From Spiribacter sp. 2438 (GTDB lineage: Bacteria; Pseudomonadota; Gammaproteobacteria; Nitrococcales; Nitrococcaceae): a DNA stretch of 64,000 nucleotides. Both the position numbers and the translations under genes were made by a program. The first letter of the stretch is position 1, and each line of letters opens with the position of its first letter. Shown here one piece after another: positions 1-8,825 of the stretch. The DNA lies in the NCBI RefSeq assembly GCF_009676705.1, contig NZ_CP046046.1, forward strand, positions 1,612,001 through 1,676,000, given 5' to 3'. The notes under the pieces were generated by a model. The model was not told the DNA's origin. It searched no databases and worked only from the letters and a program-made list of their open reading frames with translations.

Positions 1-989
1 GCAATCGCATTGAGCCCATACAGAATCATGCCATCCGCCTGGGCGCCGGTTTCGCACTCATGGTGGTCATGGCCCAGATTCCCCCCTGGCGTCTTGCCCC
101 GGCCGCCCCCTGGCTCTATGTCGCTACCCTGGTGGCCCTGACCACGGTATTTCTCGTCGGTGAATTCGGTGGCGGTGCTCGCCGGTGGCTGGAAATCGGC
201 CCGGTGCGATTTCAGCCCTCGGAGGTGATGAAACTCGCCCTGCCGCTGATGATCGCCTGGCTGGTGGCCCGGGGCACGCTGCCCATCAAGCTGGGCAAGT
301 CCACGATTGGCCTGCTCATGATCGGTGTACCGGCGGCGATGATTTCGGTTCAGCCTGACCTGGGCACCGCGGTGGTGGTGGCCGCCACCGGCCTGATCAT
401 TCTGTTTCTGGCCGGAGCGAGTTGGCGCAGTATTCTGGCCCTCGCAGCCGCCATCAGCGCCGCCGCTCCCGCGCTCTGGATCTTCGGCATGCAGGGTTAT
501 CAGCGCCAGCGGGTGCTGACTTTTCTGGACCCGGAACGCGATCCACTCGGGGCGGGTTACAACATCATCCAGGCCAAGATTGCCATTGGTTCGGGGGGCA
601 TTTTCGGCAAGGGATGGACCAATGGCACCCAGGCCCATCTCGACTTCATCCCGGAACGACATACCGATTTCGTGTTTGCCGTCCTCGCCGAGGAGTTCGG
701 CCTGCTGGGCGTGATCATGGTGGTCGCGCTCTACGGGGCCATCATCGCTCGAGCGCTATGGATCACCTACGGCGCACAGGACACATTTTCCCGTCTGCTC
801 GCCGGCGGCTTGACCTTGACGTTTTTTTTGTACAGCTACGTCAACATGGGCATGGTGGTGGGTCTGCTGCCGGTGGTGGGGCTTCCCCTCCCCCTCATCA
901 GCTATGGCGGGTCGTCCATAGTGACGCTCATGGCCGGCTTCGGTATTCTCATGGCCATCCATTCCCACCGCCGGATGTGGTCCGCGTGA
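1..989 (+). CDS. rodA: Peptidoglycan glycosyltransferase RodA (5' partial)
   Basis: SEDS-family polytopic membrane glycosyltransferase that polymerises lipid II during cell elongation, working with PBP2. The frame is open from base 3 with no stop, so the true start is upstream; 328 residues are visible and about 40 are missing by comparison with the usual length of about 370. Family signatures seen are GGGARRWLEIGPVRFQPSE, the ERHTDF segment of the large periplasmic loop and LPLISYGGSS near the end. Hydrophobic helices run throughout. Its stop overlaps the mltB start (GTGA). A run of eight T at 822-829 lies inside the gene. mrdA (PBP2), its usual upstream neighbour, is presumably just outside the window. 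Confidence 0.97.
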   Translation, partial: NRIEPIQNHAIRLGAGFALMVVMAQIPPWRLAPAAPWLYVATLVALTTVFLVGEFGGGARRWLEIGPVRFQPSEVMKLALPLMIAWLVARGTLPIKLGKSTIGLLMIGVPAAMISVQPDLGTAVVVAATGLIILFLAGASWRSILALAAAISAAAPALWIFGMQGYQRQRVLTFLDPERDPLGAGYNIIQAKIAIGSGGIFGKGWTNGTQAHLDFIPERHTDFVFAVLAEEFGLLGVIMVVALYGAIIARALWITYGAQDTFSRLLAGGLTLTFFLYSYVNMGMVVGLLPVVGLPLPLISYGGSSIVTLMAGFGILMAIHSHRRMWSA

Positions 990-1987
990 AAAAGCTGCAC
1001 CCAACCCTGCTTCGCTGGCTGTTGCCATGCATGGCCCTGGCAATGGCAGGCTGCACTTCCTTTGCGGCTGAGGACCCCGGTGACACGGATGCGCTTCGAG
1101 CCTTCACTGAATCCATGGCCGAACGCCACGGCATGGATGCCGAGCAGCTGACCCGCTTGCTCGTTGATGACGCCCGCCACCAAAGCGACATCATCGATGC
1201 CATCACCCGGCCCGCCGAAGCGCTGCCCTGGTACCGATACCGGGCCATTTTCCTGACCGAAGCGCGGGTTAACGAGGGTGTGGCGTTCATGAATACCCAT
1301 GCCGAAATCCTCGAAGCGGTCCAGCAAGAGTATGGCGTTCCCCCCGCGATTGTGACGGCTATTATTGGTGTGGAGACTTTTTATGGCCGTTATCGGGGGC
1401 AGCACCGGGTCATTGATGCGCTGAGGACCCTGGGATTCGGCTACCCGCCTCGGGAGGCATTTTTCCGCCGAGAACTCGAGGCTTTCCTGCTGCTCGCCCA
1501 GGAAGAAGGGTTCGACCCGCGGGAACCCCGGGGATCCTACGCCGGGGCGATGGGCGTTCCGCAGTTCATCAGCAGTAGCTATCGGGCCTATGCGGTGGAC
1601 TTCGACGGCGATGGCCGGCGTGATCTCTTCAACAGCATGGCTGATGCCATCGGCAGTGTCGGTCACTACTTTGCCCAGCACCGCTGGCGGGCCGGCGAAC
1701 CGGTGGCCATCCCGGCACGCCCTGACAGGCCCGTGGACGAGGCCCTGCTATCCGCCGACCTGCGGCCCCGGCATACCGTCGCCGAGCTGCAGGCGGCCGG
1801 CGTGAATTTTGATCAACCCCTGGACCCCGGGGCCGGCGCCCGGCTGCTCGTGCTGGATGCCGACGGCGGCGATGAACACTGGGTGACCCTGCACAATTTC
1901 TACGTGATCACCCGGTACAACCACAGTCCACTTTATGCCATGGCGGTCTATCAGCTGGCGCAGGCGCTGGAGGCGTCGGACCCGTGA
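986..1987 (+). CDS. mltB: Membrane-bound lytic murein transglycosylase B
   Basis: Outer-membrane-anchored enzyme that cleaves the MurNAc-GlcNAc bond with formation of 1,6-anhydroMurNAc. The GTG at 986 is chosen because it gives a lipoprotein signal peptide with lipobox AMAGC (Cys23), and because it forms a GTGA overlap with the rodA stop. The same frame stays open upstream to 422, but that part is only a shadow of rodA. The product is 333 residues. The catalytic glutamate is predicted in the GVETFYGRYRG motif (about E130), and GAMGVPQFISSSY is the second family signature. It sits in a cell-wall cluster between rodA and rlpA. Confidence 0.96.
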   Translation: MKKLHPTLLRWLLPCMALAMAGCTSFAAEDPGDTDALRAFTESMAERHGMDAEQLTRLLVDDARHQSDIIDAITRPAEALPWYRYRAIFLTEARVNEGVAFMNTHAEILEAVQQEYGVPPAIVTAIIGVETFYGRYRGQHRVIDALRTLGFGYPPREAFFRRELEAFLLLAQEEGFDPREPRGSYAGAMGVPQFISSSYRAYAVDFDGDGRRDLFNSMADAIGSVGHYFAQHRWRAGEPVAIPARPDRPVDEALLSADLRPRHTVAELQAAGVNFDQPLDPGAGARLLVLDADGGDEHWVTLHNFYVITRYNHSPLYAMAVYQLAQALEASDP

Positions 1988-2805
1988 GCCTCGCCCGTCT
2001 GCTCGGTGTTGCCGCTGTGCTGGCCTTACTGGCGGGATGCAGCAGCCTGCCCCCGGCGCCCTCGGATGGCCCGGGCGGGGTCATCGAGGACCCGGCATCA
2101 ATCCCGGATGCCGTGCCCCGGGATGCCCCCCGAAGCCGTTATGGCAACCCGCCTTCCTACGAAGTGTTCGGGCAGACTTACCATGTCATGGATAGCGCCG
2201 ATGGCCATGTGGAACGCGGCATCGCTTCCTGGTACGGCAGCAAGTTCCACGGTCGGCGCACCTCCAGCGGTGAGACCTATGACATGTACGCCATGACGGC
2301 GGCACACAAGCACCTGCCATTGCCCACCTGGGTGGAAGTGCGCCATCTCGAGAACAACCGCCGCATTGTCGTCAAGGTGAACGACCGCGGCCCGTTTGTA
2401 GACAACCGCATCATCGACCTTTCGTATGCCGCCGCAGCCCGTTTGGGCATGATGGAGGCGGGCATAGCGCCCGTCGAGATCCGAACGGTCACCCCGGCCG
2501 ACATGGCACCCGAAGTCCGGGAAGCGGGCCTGGCGGGCCCCTCCGGCGAGGCCCGGTCTGCCGCGACGAATGTCCAGTACTGGCTGCAGCTGGCCGCTTT
2601 CGGTGAGTCGACCAACGCTCAACGTTTCGTCCAGCGGCTCAGTGCGGCGGGCATCGACTACCCCGCCCGGGTTGAGGCAGAGGATGACCGGCTGTATCGA
2701 GTCCGCCTGGGTCCGCTCCATAACCTTGAAGCGGTGGATGCGGCGACCGGTGCGCTCGAGGCTGCCCAATTTGATACCGGACATGTCATTATTTCCGAAC
2801 CCTGA
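1984..2805 (+). CDS. rlpA: Septal ring lytic transglycosylase RlpA (lipoprotein)
   Basis: Outer membrane lipoprotein of 273 residues. Lipobox LLAGC (Cys19) is followed by a low-complexity linker, then a double-psi beta-barrel domain at roughly 78-165 with ASWYG, SGE and VNDRGPF motifs, and a C-terminal SPOR domain at roughly 198-272. SPOR domains bind denuded glycan strands at the septum, and RlpA of Pseudomonas cleaves such strands; the same role is inferred here. The GTG start overlaps the mltB stop as GTGA, so translation is probably coupled. Confidence 0.95.
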   Translation: MSLARLLGVAAVLALLAGCSSLPPAPSDGPGGVIEDPASIPDAVPRDAPRSRYGNPPSYEVFGQTYHVMDSADGHVERGIASWYGSKFHGRRTSSGETYDMYAMTAAHKHLPLPTWVEVRHLENNRRIVVKVNDRGPFVDNRIIDLSYAAAARLGMMEAGIAPVEIRTVTPADMAPEVREAGLAGPSGEARSAATNVQYWLQLAAFGESTNAQRFVQRLSAAGIDYPARVEAEDDRLYRVRLGPLHNLEAVDAATGALEAAQFDTGHVIISEP

Positions 2806-2831
2806 CTCACAATCCGACGAGACCCATTAGC

Positions 2832-3977
2832 ATGCTGAGAGCCTTCGCCCTATCCGTCGCCATTCTTCTGGGCATGCCCTTCGGTGCAGCGGCTCAGACG
2901 CCACCCATGCCGATCCCGGACGCGCCCAGCGTTGGTGCATCCAATTACATCCTGATGGACTTCCATACCGGCGAGATACTCGCGGACAAGGCCAGCGACG
3001 AACCGCGGGATCCGGCAAGCCTTACCAAGATCATGACCGCGTTCGTGGTTTTCAGCGAAATCGAAGCCGGTCACATCAGCCTGGCCGACGAGGTGCTGGT
3101 GAGCGAGAGGGCCTGGCGGGCTCCCGGTTCGCGAATGTTCATCGAAGTGGACACTCGGGTCACGGTGGACGACCTGCTGCACGGCATGATCATTCAATCC
3201 GGCAATGACGCCAGCGTGGCTCTGGCCGAGCATGTGGCTGGCACCGAAGAAGCGTTTGCCGCCCTAATGAATCAATACGCCGCCGAGCTGGGCCTGCGGA
3301 ACACTCAGTACACCAACGCTGCTGGCCTCCCGCACGCGGACCACTACTCCAGCGCCGCCGACACGGCGAGATTGGTCCAGGCGCTCATCGACCGCTTCCC
3401 GTCATTCTATGGCTACTATTCCCAGCGATCCTTCACCTGGAATGACATTCAGCAGCCCAACCGCAATCGGATGCTCTGGCAGGACCCCAGCGTCGATGGG
3501 GTCAAAACCGGTTATACAAAAGCGGCGGGCTATTGCCTCGCCACCTCTGCCGAGCGTGACGGGATGCGGCTGATCTCGGTGATTCTCGGTGCGGACTCGC
3601 CCAACGCGCGCATCGATCAGACCACCGCGCTGCTGAATTATGGCTATCGGTTCTTTGAAACCCACCAGCTCTACGCAGCGGATGAGGCCATCGAGACAGC
3701 CCGTATCTGGCGGGGCGGGCAGGACACGGTCCCGCTGGGTCTGGCCCGCGACCTGAGGGTCACCGTGCCGGTTCGCGCATTCGATCGCCTCGAAGCCAAC
3801 CTGTCGGTGGCGAACCCCATGGAAGCTCCGCTGGAGGCCGGCACCCCCCTGGGTGAACTGACGGTCACGCTGGACGACGAGGTGATTGCCACCGAGGCCA
3901 TCATCGCCCTGGAAACCGTTGAAGAAGCGGGTTTCGTCGGCAGGCTCATCGATGGAATCCGACTGAGGATGCAGTGA
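2832..3977 (+). CDS. dacA: D-alanyl-D-alanine carboxypeptidase (PBP5/6 type)
   Basis: Periplasmic serine DD-carboxypeptidase that trims the terminal D-Ala of pentapeptide side chains. It has 381 residues with an N-terminal signal peptide ending near AAA-Q (about residue 21). The penicillin-binding triad is complete: S63-L-T-K66, S123-G-N125 and K225-T-G227. A C-terminal PBP5 domain and an amphipathic end ([12 protein letters not shown]) that would anchor it to the inner membrane follow. The 26-base gap to rlpA is the only junction in this run without a stop/start overlap. Its stop overlaps the next GTG start (GTGA). Confidence 0.97.
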   Translation: MLRAFALSVAILLGMPFGAAAQTPPMPIPDAPSVGASNYILMDFHTGEILADKASDEPRDPASLTKIMTAFVVFSEIEAGHISLADEVLVSERAWRAPGSRMFIEVDTRVTVDDLLHGMIIQSGNDASVALAEHVAGTEEAFAALMNQYAAELGLRNTQYTNAAGLPHADHYSSAADTARLVQALIDRFPSFYGYYSQRSFTWNDIQQPNRNRMLWQDPSVDGVKTGYTKAAGYCLATSAERDGMRLISVILGADSPNARIDQTTALLNYGYRFFETHQLYAADEAIETARIWRGGQDTVPLGLARDLRVTVPVRAFDRLEANLSVANPMEAPLEAGTPLGELTVTLDDEVIATEAIIALETVEEAGFVGRLIDGIRLRMQ

Positions 3978-4240
3978 ACGAGCAGCCACCGGGCCTGACC
4001 TTTCCCTGCGAGTTTCCCGTCAAAGCGATGGGGCCGGACGACGGTCAACTGCCGGGTGTGGTCTGGAACATCGTCACCCGCCACGCGCCGGAGACACCGG
4101 ACAGGGCGATTCGCACCAACAGCAGCCGTCGCGGGCGTTTTCTGTCGGTCACCATCACCATCACTGCCCATAGCCGTGAGCAGCTCGAAGCCATTTACGC
4201 CGAGCTCAACGCCCACAAGGGCGTTCTCGCCACGCTGTGA
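3974..4240 (+). CDS. ybeD: DUF493 family protein YbeD
   Basis: Small cytoplasmic protein of 88 residues of the YbeD/DUF493 family, typified here by [13 protein letters not shown] near the start and [18 protein letters not shown] near the end. The fold is ACT-like. Its biochemical function is not established, although the gene is conserved between dacA and lipB in gammaproteobacteria, as seen here. It starts with GTG inside the dacA stop and ends inside the lipB start (both GTGA), so it is very likely co-translated with both. Confidence 0.93.
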   Translation: MNEQPPGLTFPCEFPVKAMGPDDGQLPGVVWNIVTRHAPETPDRAIRTNSSRRGRFLSVTITITAHSREQLEAIYAELNAHKGVLATL

Positions 4241-4854
4241 CCCCGGCGATTCGAATCCATGAGTGCGGCCAGGCCGACTATGAGGCGGTCTGGCAAGCCA
4301 TGCGCCGCTTCACCGACACCCGAACCACCGACACCGCCGACGAAATCTGGCGGGTGGAGCATCCGGCGGTGTTCACCCTCGGTCAGGCCGGTCGGGATGA
4401 ACATGTCATTAACCCCGGCGGCATTCCGCTGGTGCGTACCGATCGCGGTGGTCAGGTCACCTATCATGGGCCGGGGCAGGTCGTCCTTTACCCGCTGCTG
4501 GATCTGCGCCGATATGGCCTGGGTGTCCGGCAGCTGGTGACGCTGCTGGAGACTCTGGTGGTGGACTGGCTGGCGGAATTCGGAGTAGAGGCGAAGCCAC
4601 GGGCGGACGCCCCCGGTGTCTACGTCGGGGAGGCCAAGATTGCCGCGCTCGGGTTACGTATCCGGCGGGGCTGCAGCTATCACGGTCTGGCCGTGAATAT
4701 CGCCATGGATCTCGAGCCCTACCAACGCATCAACCCCTGCGGCCATGCCGGCATGCCGGTCATTGACCTTGCTGGCTTGGGAGTCGATTGCTCGCCGGAT
4801 CAGGCGGCCCGGCAACTCACCGAGGGGCTCGTTCAGCGTCTGCGCGGCGTCTGA
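4237..4854 (+). CDS. lipB: Lipoyl(octanoyl) transferase LipB
   Basis: Transfers octanoyl from octanoyl-ACP to the lipoyl domains of 2-oxoacid dehydrogenases and GcvH, the first step of endogenous lipoate synthesis. It has 205 residues. The signature [18 protein letters not shown] is present, and the predicted catalytic pair is K134 (in KIAALG) and C168 (in NPCG), positions that match the usual Lys/Cys dyad. The GTG start overlaps ybeD as GTGA. lipA, the usual next gene, is absent; instead the 3' end overlaps the convergent murU by 38 bases. Confidence 0.96.
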   Translation: MTPAIRIHECGQADYEAVWQAMRRFTDTRTTDTADEIWRVEHPAVFTLGQAGRDEHVINPGGIPLVRTDRGGQVTYHGPGQVVLYPLLDLRRYGLGVRQLVTLLETLVVDWLAEFGVEAKPRADAPGVYVGEAKIAALGLRIRRGCSYHGLAVNIAMDLEPYQRINPCGHAGMPVIDLAGLGVDCSPDQAARQLTEGLVQRLRGV

Positions 4855-5509
4855 CCACCTCATCGACCTCCGCCAGGCGCTCCGGTGTTCCCACGTCAAA
4901 CCATTCGCCCCGGTGGTGGCTGCCGGCGAGCTCTCCCCGATCCGCCGCCGCCCGTAACAGAGGGCCCAGCGACGCGACCGCCTCGGAGCAGCCGTCAAAC
5001 AAGCCGGGGCTGAAGCTGGCGATACCGGCGTAGGTCAATCCCGGCTGCCCTCTCCGGTTGGCCACTCGGGAACCACGCAGAGAGAAATCCCCGTCCGGGT
5101 TGTGAGGGGGGTTGTCCACCAGCACCAGATGCCCCAGCCCCGGGGGGCGGCGTGGCAGGGAAGCGAGCTCGAAGTCCGTCCAGACGTCCCCGTTAATGAC
5201 CCAGAACGGCCCATGCCGCAACCAGGGAAGCGCGCGCACGATACCGCCCGCCGTCTCCAGCCCCTCGCCACCCTCATCCGAAATCACCACCCGCAACCCC
5301 CAGGCAGAACCATCCCCCAGATAGGACCGGAGCTGATCCCCCAGCCAGGCCACATTCACCACCACCGTGCCGCAGCCGGCCCGGGCCAGGCCCTCCAGGT
5401 GACGGGCAATCAACGGCTGTCCGGCCACTTCCAGGAGGGGCTTCGGGCAGCGGTCCGTCAGTGGCCGCATGCGTCTGCCGCGACCCGCCGCCAGAATCAT
5501 GGCATTCAT
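4817..5509 (-). CDS. murU: N-acetylmuramate alpha-1-phosphate uridylyltransferase MurU
   Basis: NDP-sugar nucleotidyltransferase of 230 residues with N-terminal [16 protein letters not shown], then [13 protein letters not shown] and the metal-binding INGDVW. On its own it could be a glucose-1-phosphate or mannose-1-phosphate transferase, but its 4-base overlap (ATGA) with the amgK kinase identifies the MurU branch. There it makes UDP-MurNAc from MurNAc-1-phosphate and so recycles cell wall sugar around the de novo MurA/MurB route. Convergent with lipB, overlapping it by 38 bases. Confidence 0.9.
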   Translation of the reverse strand: MNAMILAAGRGRRMRPLTDRCPKPLLEVAGQPLIARHLEGLARAGCGTVVVNVAWLGDQLRSYLGDGSAWGLRVVISDEGGEGLETAGGIVRALPWLRHGPFWVINGDVWTDFELASLPRRPPGLGHLVLVDNPPHNPDGDFSLRGSRVANRRGQPGLTYAGIASFSPGLFDGCSEAVASLGPLLRAAADRGELAGSHHRGEWFDVGTPERLAEVDEVVRRRADAERAPR

Positions 5510-6492
5510 GACGACTCACCCGGTGCGGGCAGCGACCGAATCAGATCATGCAGGTCCGCCAGCGCTGCATGGGGCGAGAGCTCACGATCCAGATAGGCGA
5601 CGAAGCGGGATGCATCGGTGAGGTAGCGGGGTTTGTCATCACGATGGTGGAGGCGGGCGAACACCCCGAGCACCTTCAGATGACGCTGAGCGCCCATCCA
5701 GTCCAGTGCCATCGGCAGATCGTCGGGGATGGCAACCCCCGCGGTACGGGCCAGCGCCGCATAACGGCCGATCCAGTACCGTTCCTGGTCCGGCGAAAAC
5801 TCAAAAAACGCATCCCGCAGCAGGCTGACCAGGTCGTAGGTCACCGGCCCCAGCATCGCATCCTGAAAATCGATGACGCCGGGGTTGGGAGCCGAGACCA
5901 GCAGATTCCGGGCCATGAAATCACGATGCACCCAGGCCTGGGGCTGTCGGGTGGCCGCCTCCACCAGCCGCTGAGAGCCGGCGTGCCAGCGCGCCCACCA
6001 CTCGGCATTCAGCTCCAGCCCCAGGTGCCGCTGAACGTACCACTGCGGAAACAGATCCAGCTCCCGGCGCAGCCGTCGATGATCGTACCGGGGCAACGGG
6101 TCAGCCCGGGTGGCTGCCTGCCACCGCACCAGGGTACTCAACGCATCCTCCATCAGGGGGTCGACCTGTCCGTCCTGAAACGCCGCCAGATAGCTCTGCG
6201 ATCCCAGGTCCTCCAGCACCATGAAGCCCCGCTGCGGGTCGGCCATCTCCACCCGGGGAACATGCAGACCGGCGGCCGCCATCAAGTCCCTGACCTGCAA
6301 AAAGGCGCGACAGGCTTCAGTCTGATCCGGCGCGTCCATGACCACCCGGGAGCCGTCAGCCACCGGCAGGCGGAAGTAGCGACGGCTGCTGGCATCAGCC
6401 GCCAGTGGCAGCAGACCGGTCGAGTCAATGCTCGAGGCCTCCAGCCAGGCCTGCATGGCTGCCTGGCGATGGTCCACGGTCTGCTGTGTCAT
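5506..6492 (-). CDS. amgK: N-acetylmuramate/N-acetylglucosamine kinase AmgK
   Basis: Aminoglycoside-phosphotransferase-fold sugar kinase of 328 residues that phosphorylates MurNAc or GlcNAc at C1 for peptidoglycan recycling. Catalytic loop VHRDFMARNLLV and metal-binding VIDFQDAMLGPVTYDL are clear. I start at the ATG at 6492, with GGGAAG just upstream; a longer frame beginning at TTG 6513 lacks a ribosome site. It overlaps murU by ATGA and is divergent from lptD across about 73 bases, the arrangement known for amgK-murU in pseudomonads. Confidence 0.91.
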   Translation of the reverse strand: MTQQTVDHRQAAMQAWLEASSIDSTGLLPLAADASSRRYFRLPVADGSRVVMDAPDQTEACRAFLQVRDLMAAAGLHVPRVEMADPQRGFMVLEDLGSQSYLAAFQDGQVDPLMEDALSTLVRWQAATRADPLPRYDHRRLRRELDLFPQWYVQRHLGLELNAEWWARWHAGSQRLVEAATRQPQAWVHRDFMARNLLVSAPNPGVIDFQDAMLGPVTYDLVSLLRDAFFEFSPDQERYWIGRYAALARTAGVAIPDDLPMALDWMGAQRHLKVLGVFARLHHRDDKPRYLTDASRFVAYLDRELSPHAALADLHDLIRSLPAPGESS

Positions 6493-6565
6493 GGTCTTCC
6501 CGGTGCTCTCCAAGGCATTCTTAGGGTAACCTCTCGGGCGTCGTATTGCGCCGCCTGGTTACGGA

Positions 6566-8818
6566 GTGGTCATCATCACCCGACTTTCCCGCTTTGCCGT
6601 GTGCGCGGCTACGCTCGGCGTGCTGGCCACGGCTTACCCATTCCACGCTTCCGGTCAGGAGCGATGGGCGCTTTGTGCCGCGCCAATGCTGGAGCCCGTG
6701 CCCGGAGATCCCGCCGCCCGGGATGCGCCCGACACTCCGGTGCGCATCGAGGCCGACCGGGGTGAAATTGTCGGTGACCCCCCCATTTTTCAGTTCGATG
6801 GTCAGGCGACCCTGACCCGCGCTGACCAGACGGTTCGGGGCGACAGTCTGACTTATGACAGTGGAACCGGTGAGGCGGTGGCCCGGGGCGAGGCCAGCCT
6901 GCGGGAATCCGGCCTCCTCATCGAAGGACAGCGGGCCAACTACTGGCTCGATGAGGACCGGGGTCGCTTCCAGGGAGTGAGTGAATACCGGATCGTGGCC
7001 GGCCATCTGCAGGGGTCGGCCGAGACCATCATTCGTGAGGACGCCTTTCGCAGTCGTTACCGCAACGCCACCCTGAGCACCTGTCTGCCGGAGGCGGAGC
7101 TCTGGCAGCTCAGGGCCACCACGGTCACCCTGGACAATGAAACCCGGCAGGGCCGGGCCTGGAACGCCGTGCTGGCGGTGGGCAATGTGCCGGTGGCCTA
7201 CACGCCGTACATGCAATTTCCCATCGGCGATGAGCGACTGACCGGGTTCCTGGCTCCCACACTGACCCAGCGCAACAAACATGGCACCACCGTGGCGTTG
7301 CCCTGGTACTGGAACATCGCCCCCAACTACGACGCCACCATCACCCCCACCTCCTACTGGAAGCGGGGCGTGCTGACCGATGTCGAGTTCCGCTATCTCG
7401 AACCGGCGCTGGAAGGCGAGATCAACGTCAGTTATCTGCCCAGCGACGACGAGCGCAACGATGAGGATCGCTGGGCCATCAACCAGGAACACGCCTTCAG
7501 CGCGGGCCCCTCACTCAGCGCCGAGCTTCGCCAGCAACGCACCAGCGATCCGGATTTCAGCGACGACTTCGGGGACGATTTCAGTTATCGCTCGGCGCGC
7601 TTTCTGGAAAGTGATGCCCGGGTTGACTGGTCCCAGGGCGCGTTCCGCGCCTCGGTGGATGCCCAGTACTGGCAGCGGGTGGACACCAACGTGGGCGAAA
7701 GTTCACAACCCCTGGCCCGGGAGCCCCGGGTGCGGATGGCCTATGAGCCCCTCGACAGTGCCGGGCCCCTGGAGTGGGCCGTGAGCGCCGAGACCACCGA
7801 GTTCGCACACCCGGATCCTGATCGCACCCAGGGACGCCGCACCGACGTGCACCCGAGGGTCTCACTGCCGTGGCGAACACTCGGATATTTTGTGGAGCCC
7901 GCCGTGAGTTGGCGCTACACCGAATATGACTTGAGCGGCGATTTGCCCGGCGACACCGCCAGCCCGGACCGCAGCATGCCCATTTACAGCGTCGACGCCG
8001 GCGTGTTTCTCGAGAGGCCGGCAACGCTCTTCCCGGGGGTTTACCAGACGCTGGAACCACGACTGTTCTACCGGCGCGCCCCGAGTCGCGACCAGGAGGC
8101 GCTACCGCGGTTCGATACCGGCGCCCCTTCCCTGACATTCAGCTCCATGTTCCGGGAAAACGGCTTCAGCGGTCTGGATCGAATCGAGGATGGCGAGCGG
8201 GTGACGCTCGCGGTCACCAGCCGCTTTCTGGATTCCATTGACGGCACAGAGTACCTCCGGGTCTCCGGCGGTCAGGTCTTCTACACCCGGGACCGAACCG
8301 TTGCCCCCCGGGGTGAAACCGAGCGTAGCCGCTCGGATTACATCACCGAGCTGCGACTGTCCCTGCCCGCCGGCTTCAGTGCCCGGGTGGACTATCAGTG
8401 GGACCCGGAGCGAAGCGGCACCAGCAACCTGCTGACCGACCTGCGCTGGCGCGGCGACCGGGCCACCACCGTCAACCTCTCCCTCCGGCGCCGGGAGCAG
8501 GATGGCGAACGCACCCTGGACCAGGCCAGCGGCGCCATGACTGCGCCCATCGGCCGGGGATGGCGGGTGTTTGCCGGCATCACGCAGGACCTGGAGGAGT
8601 CACAGACTCGCGGGCGCTTCTATGGGGTTCAGCAGACGGGGTGCTGCCACGCCCTGCGCCTGGTCAGTAACGAGACCCTGGAGCGCAATCGGGACACCGA
8701 CCGGGCCGAGCTCGAGCGCGAAATCATGCTGGAGCTGGAGCTCAGGGGGCTGGGGGGCATCGGTGATAGAATTCGACAATTCGTCTCCGGCGAAATTGAC
8801 GGCTACAACTTACGGTAA
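6566..8818 (+). CDS. lptD: LPS-assembly protein LptD
   Basis: Outer membrane beta-barrel that inserts lipopolysaccharide into the outer leaflet together with LptE. It has 750 residues: signal peptide of about 30 residues, periplasmic OstA-like domain (about 55-200) and a C-terminal barrel rich in alternating aromatic strands. Four cysteines fit the family's disulfide plan: C37 just after the signal peptide, C173 in STCLPE, and the adjacent pair C693-C694 in TGCCHALR. The start is GTG; I found no better in-frame codon. surA, which folds LptD, follows after 7 bases. No convincing promoter in the 73-base upstream gap. Confidence 0.96.
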   Translation: MVIITRLSRFAVCAATLGVLATAYPFHASGQERWALCAAPMLEPVPGDPAARDAPDTPVRIEADRGEIVGDPPIFQFDGQATLTRADQTVRGDSLTYDSGTGEAVARGEASLRESGLLIEGQRANYWLDEDRGRFQGVSEYRIVAGHLQGSAETIIREDAFRSRYRNATLSTCLPEAELWQLRATTVTLDNETRQGRAWNAVLAVGNVPVAYTPYMQFPIGDERLTGFLAPTLTQRNKHGTTVALPWYWNIAPNYDATITPTSYWKRGVLTDVEFRYLEPALEGEINVSYLPSDDERNDEDRWAINQEHAFSAGPSLSAELRQQRTSDPDFSDDFGDDFSYRSARFLESDARVDWSQGAFRASVDAQYWQRVDTNVGESSQPLAREPRVRMAYEPLDSAGPLEWAVSAETTEFAHPDPDRTQGRRTDVHPRVSLPWRTLGYFVEPAVSWRYTEYDLSGDLPGDTASPDRSMPIYSVDAGVFLERPATLFPGVYQTLEPRLFYRRAPSRDQEALPRFDTGAPSLTFSSMFRENGFSGLDRIEDGERVTLAVTSRFLDSIDGTEYLRVSGGQVFYTRDRTVAPRGETERSRSDYITELRLSLPAGFSARVDYQWDPERSGTSNLLTDLRWRGDRATTVNLSLRRREQDGERTLDQASGAMTAPIGRGWRVFAGITQDLEESQTRGRFYGVQQTGCCHALRLVSNETLERNRDTDRAELEREIMLELELRGLGGIGDRIRQFVSGEIDGYNLR

Positions 8819-8825
8819 ATCGAGC

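Noticed and set aside
422-985. N-terminal extension of mltB into rodA
   Set aside because: The extension is in another frame of rodA and precedes a clear lipoprotein signal peptide; GTG 986 is the credible start.
5506-6513. TTG start at 6513 for amgK
   Set aside because: No ribosome site precedes it and the added residues are not characteristic of the family; ATG 6492 is better placed.
6493-6565. Sigma-E type promoter for lptD in the divergent gap
   Set aside because: No sequence resembling GAACTT with a properly spaced TCTGA could be found.
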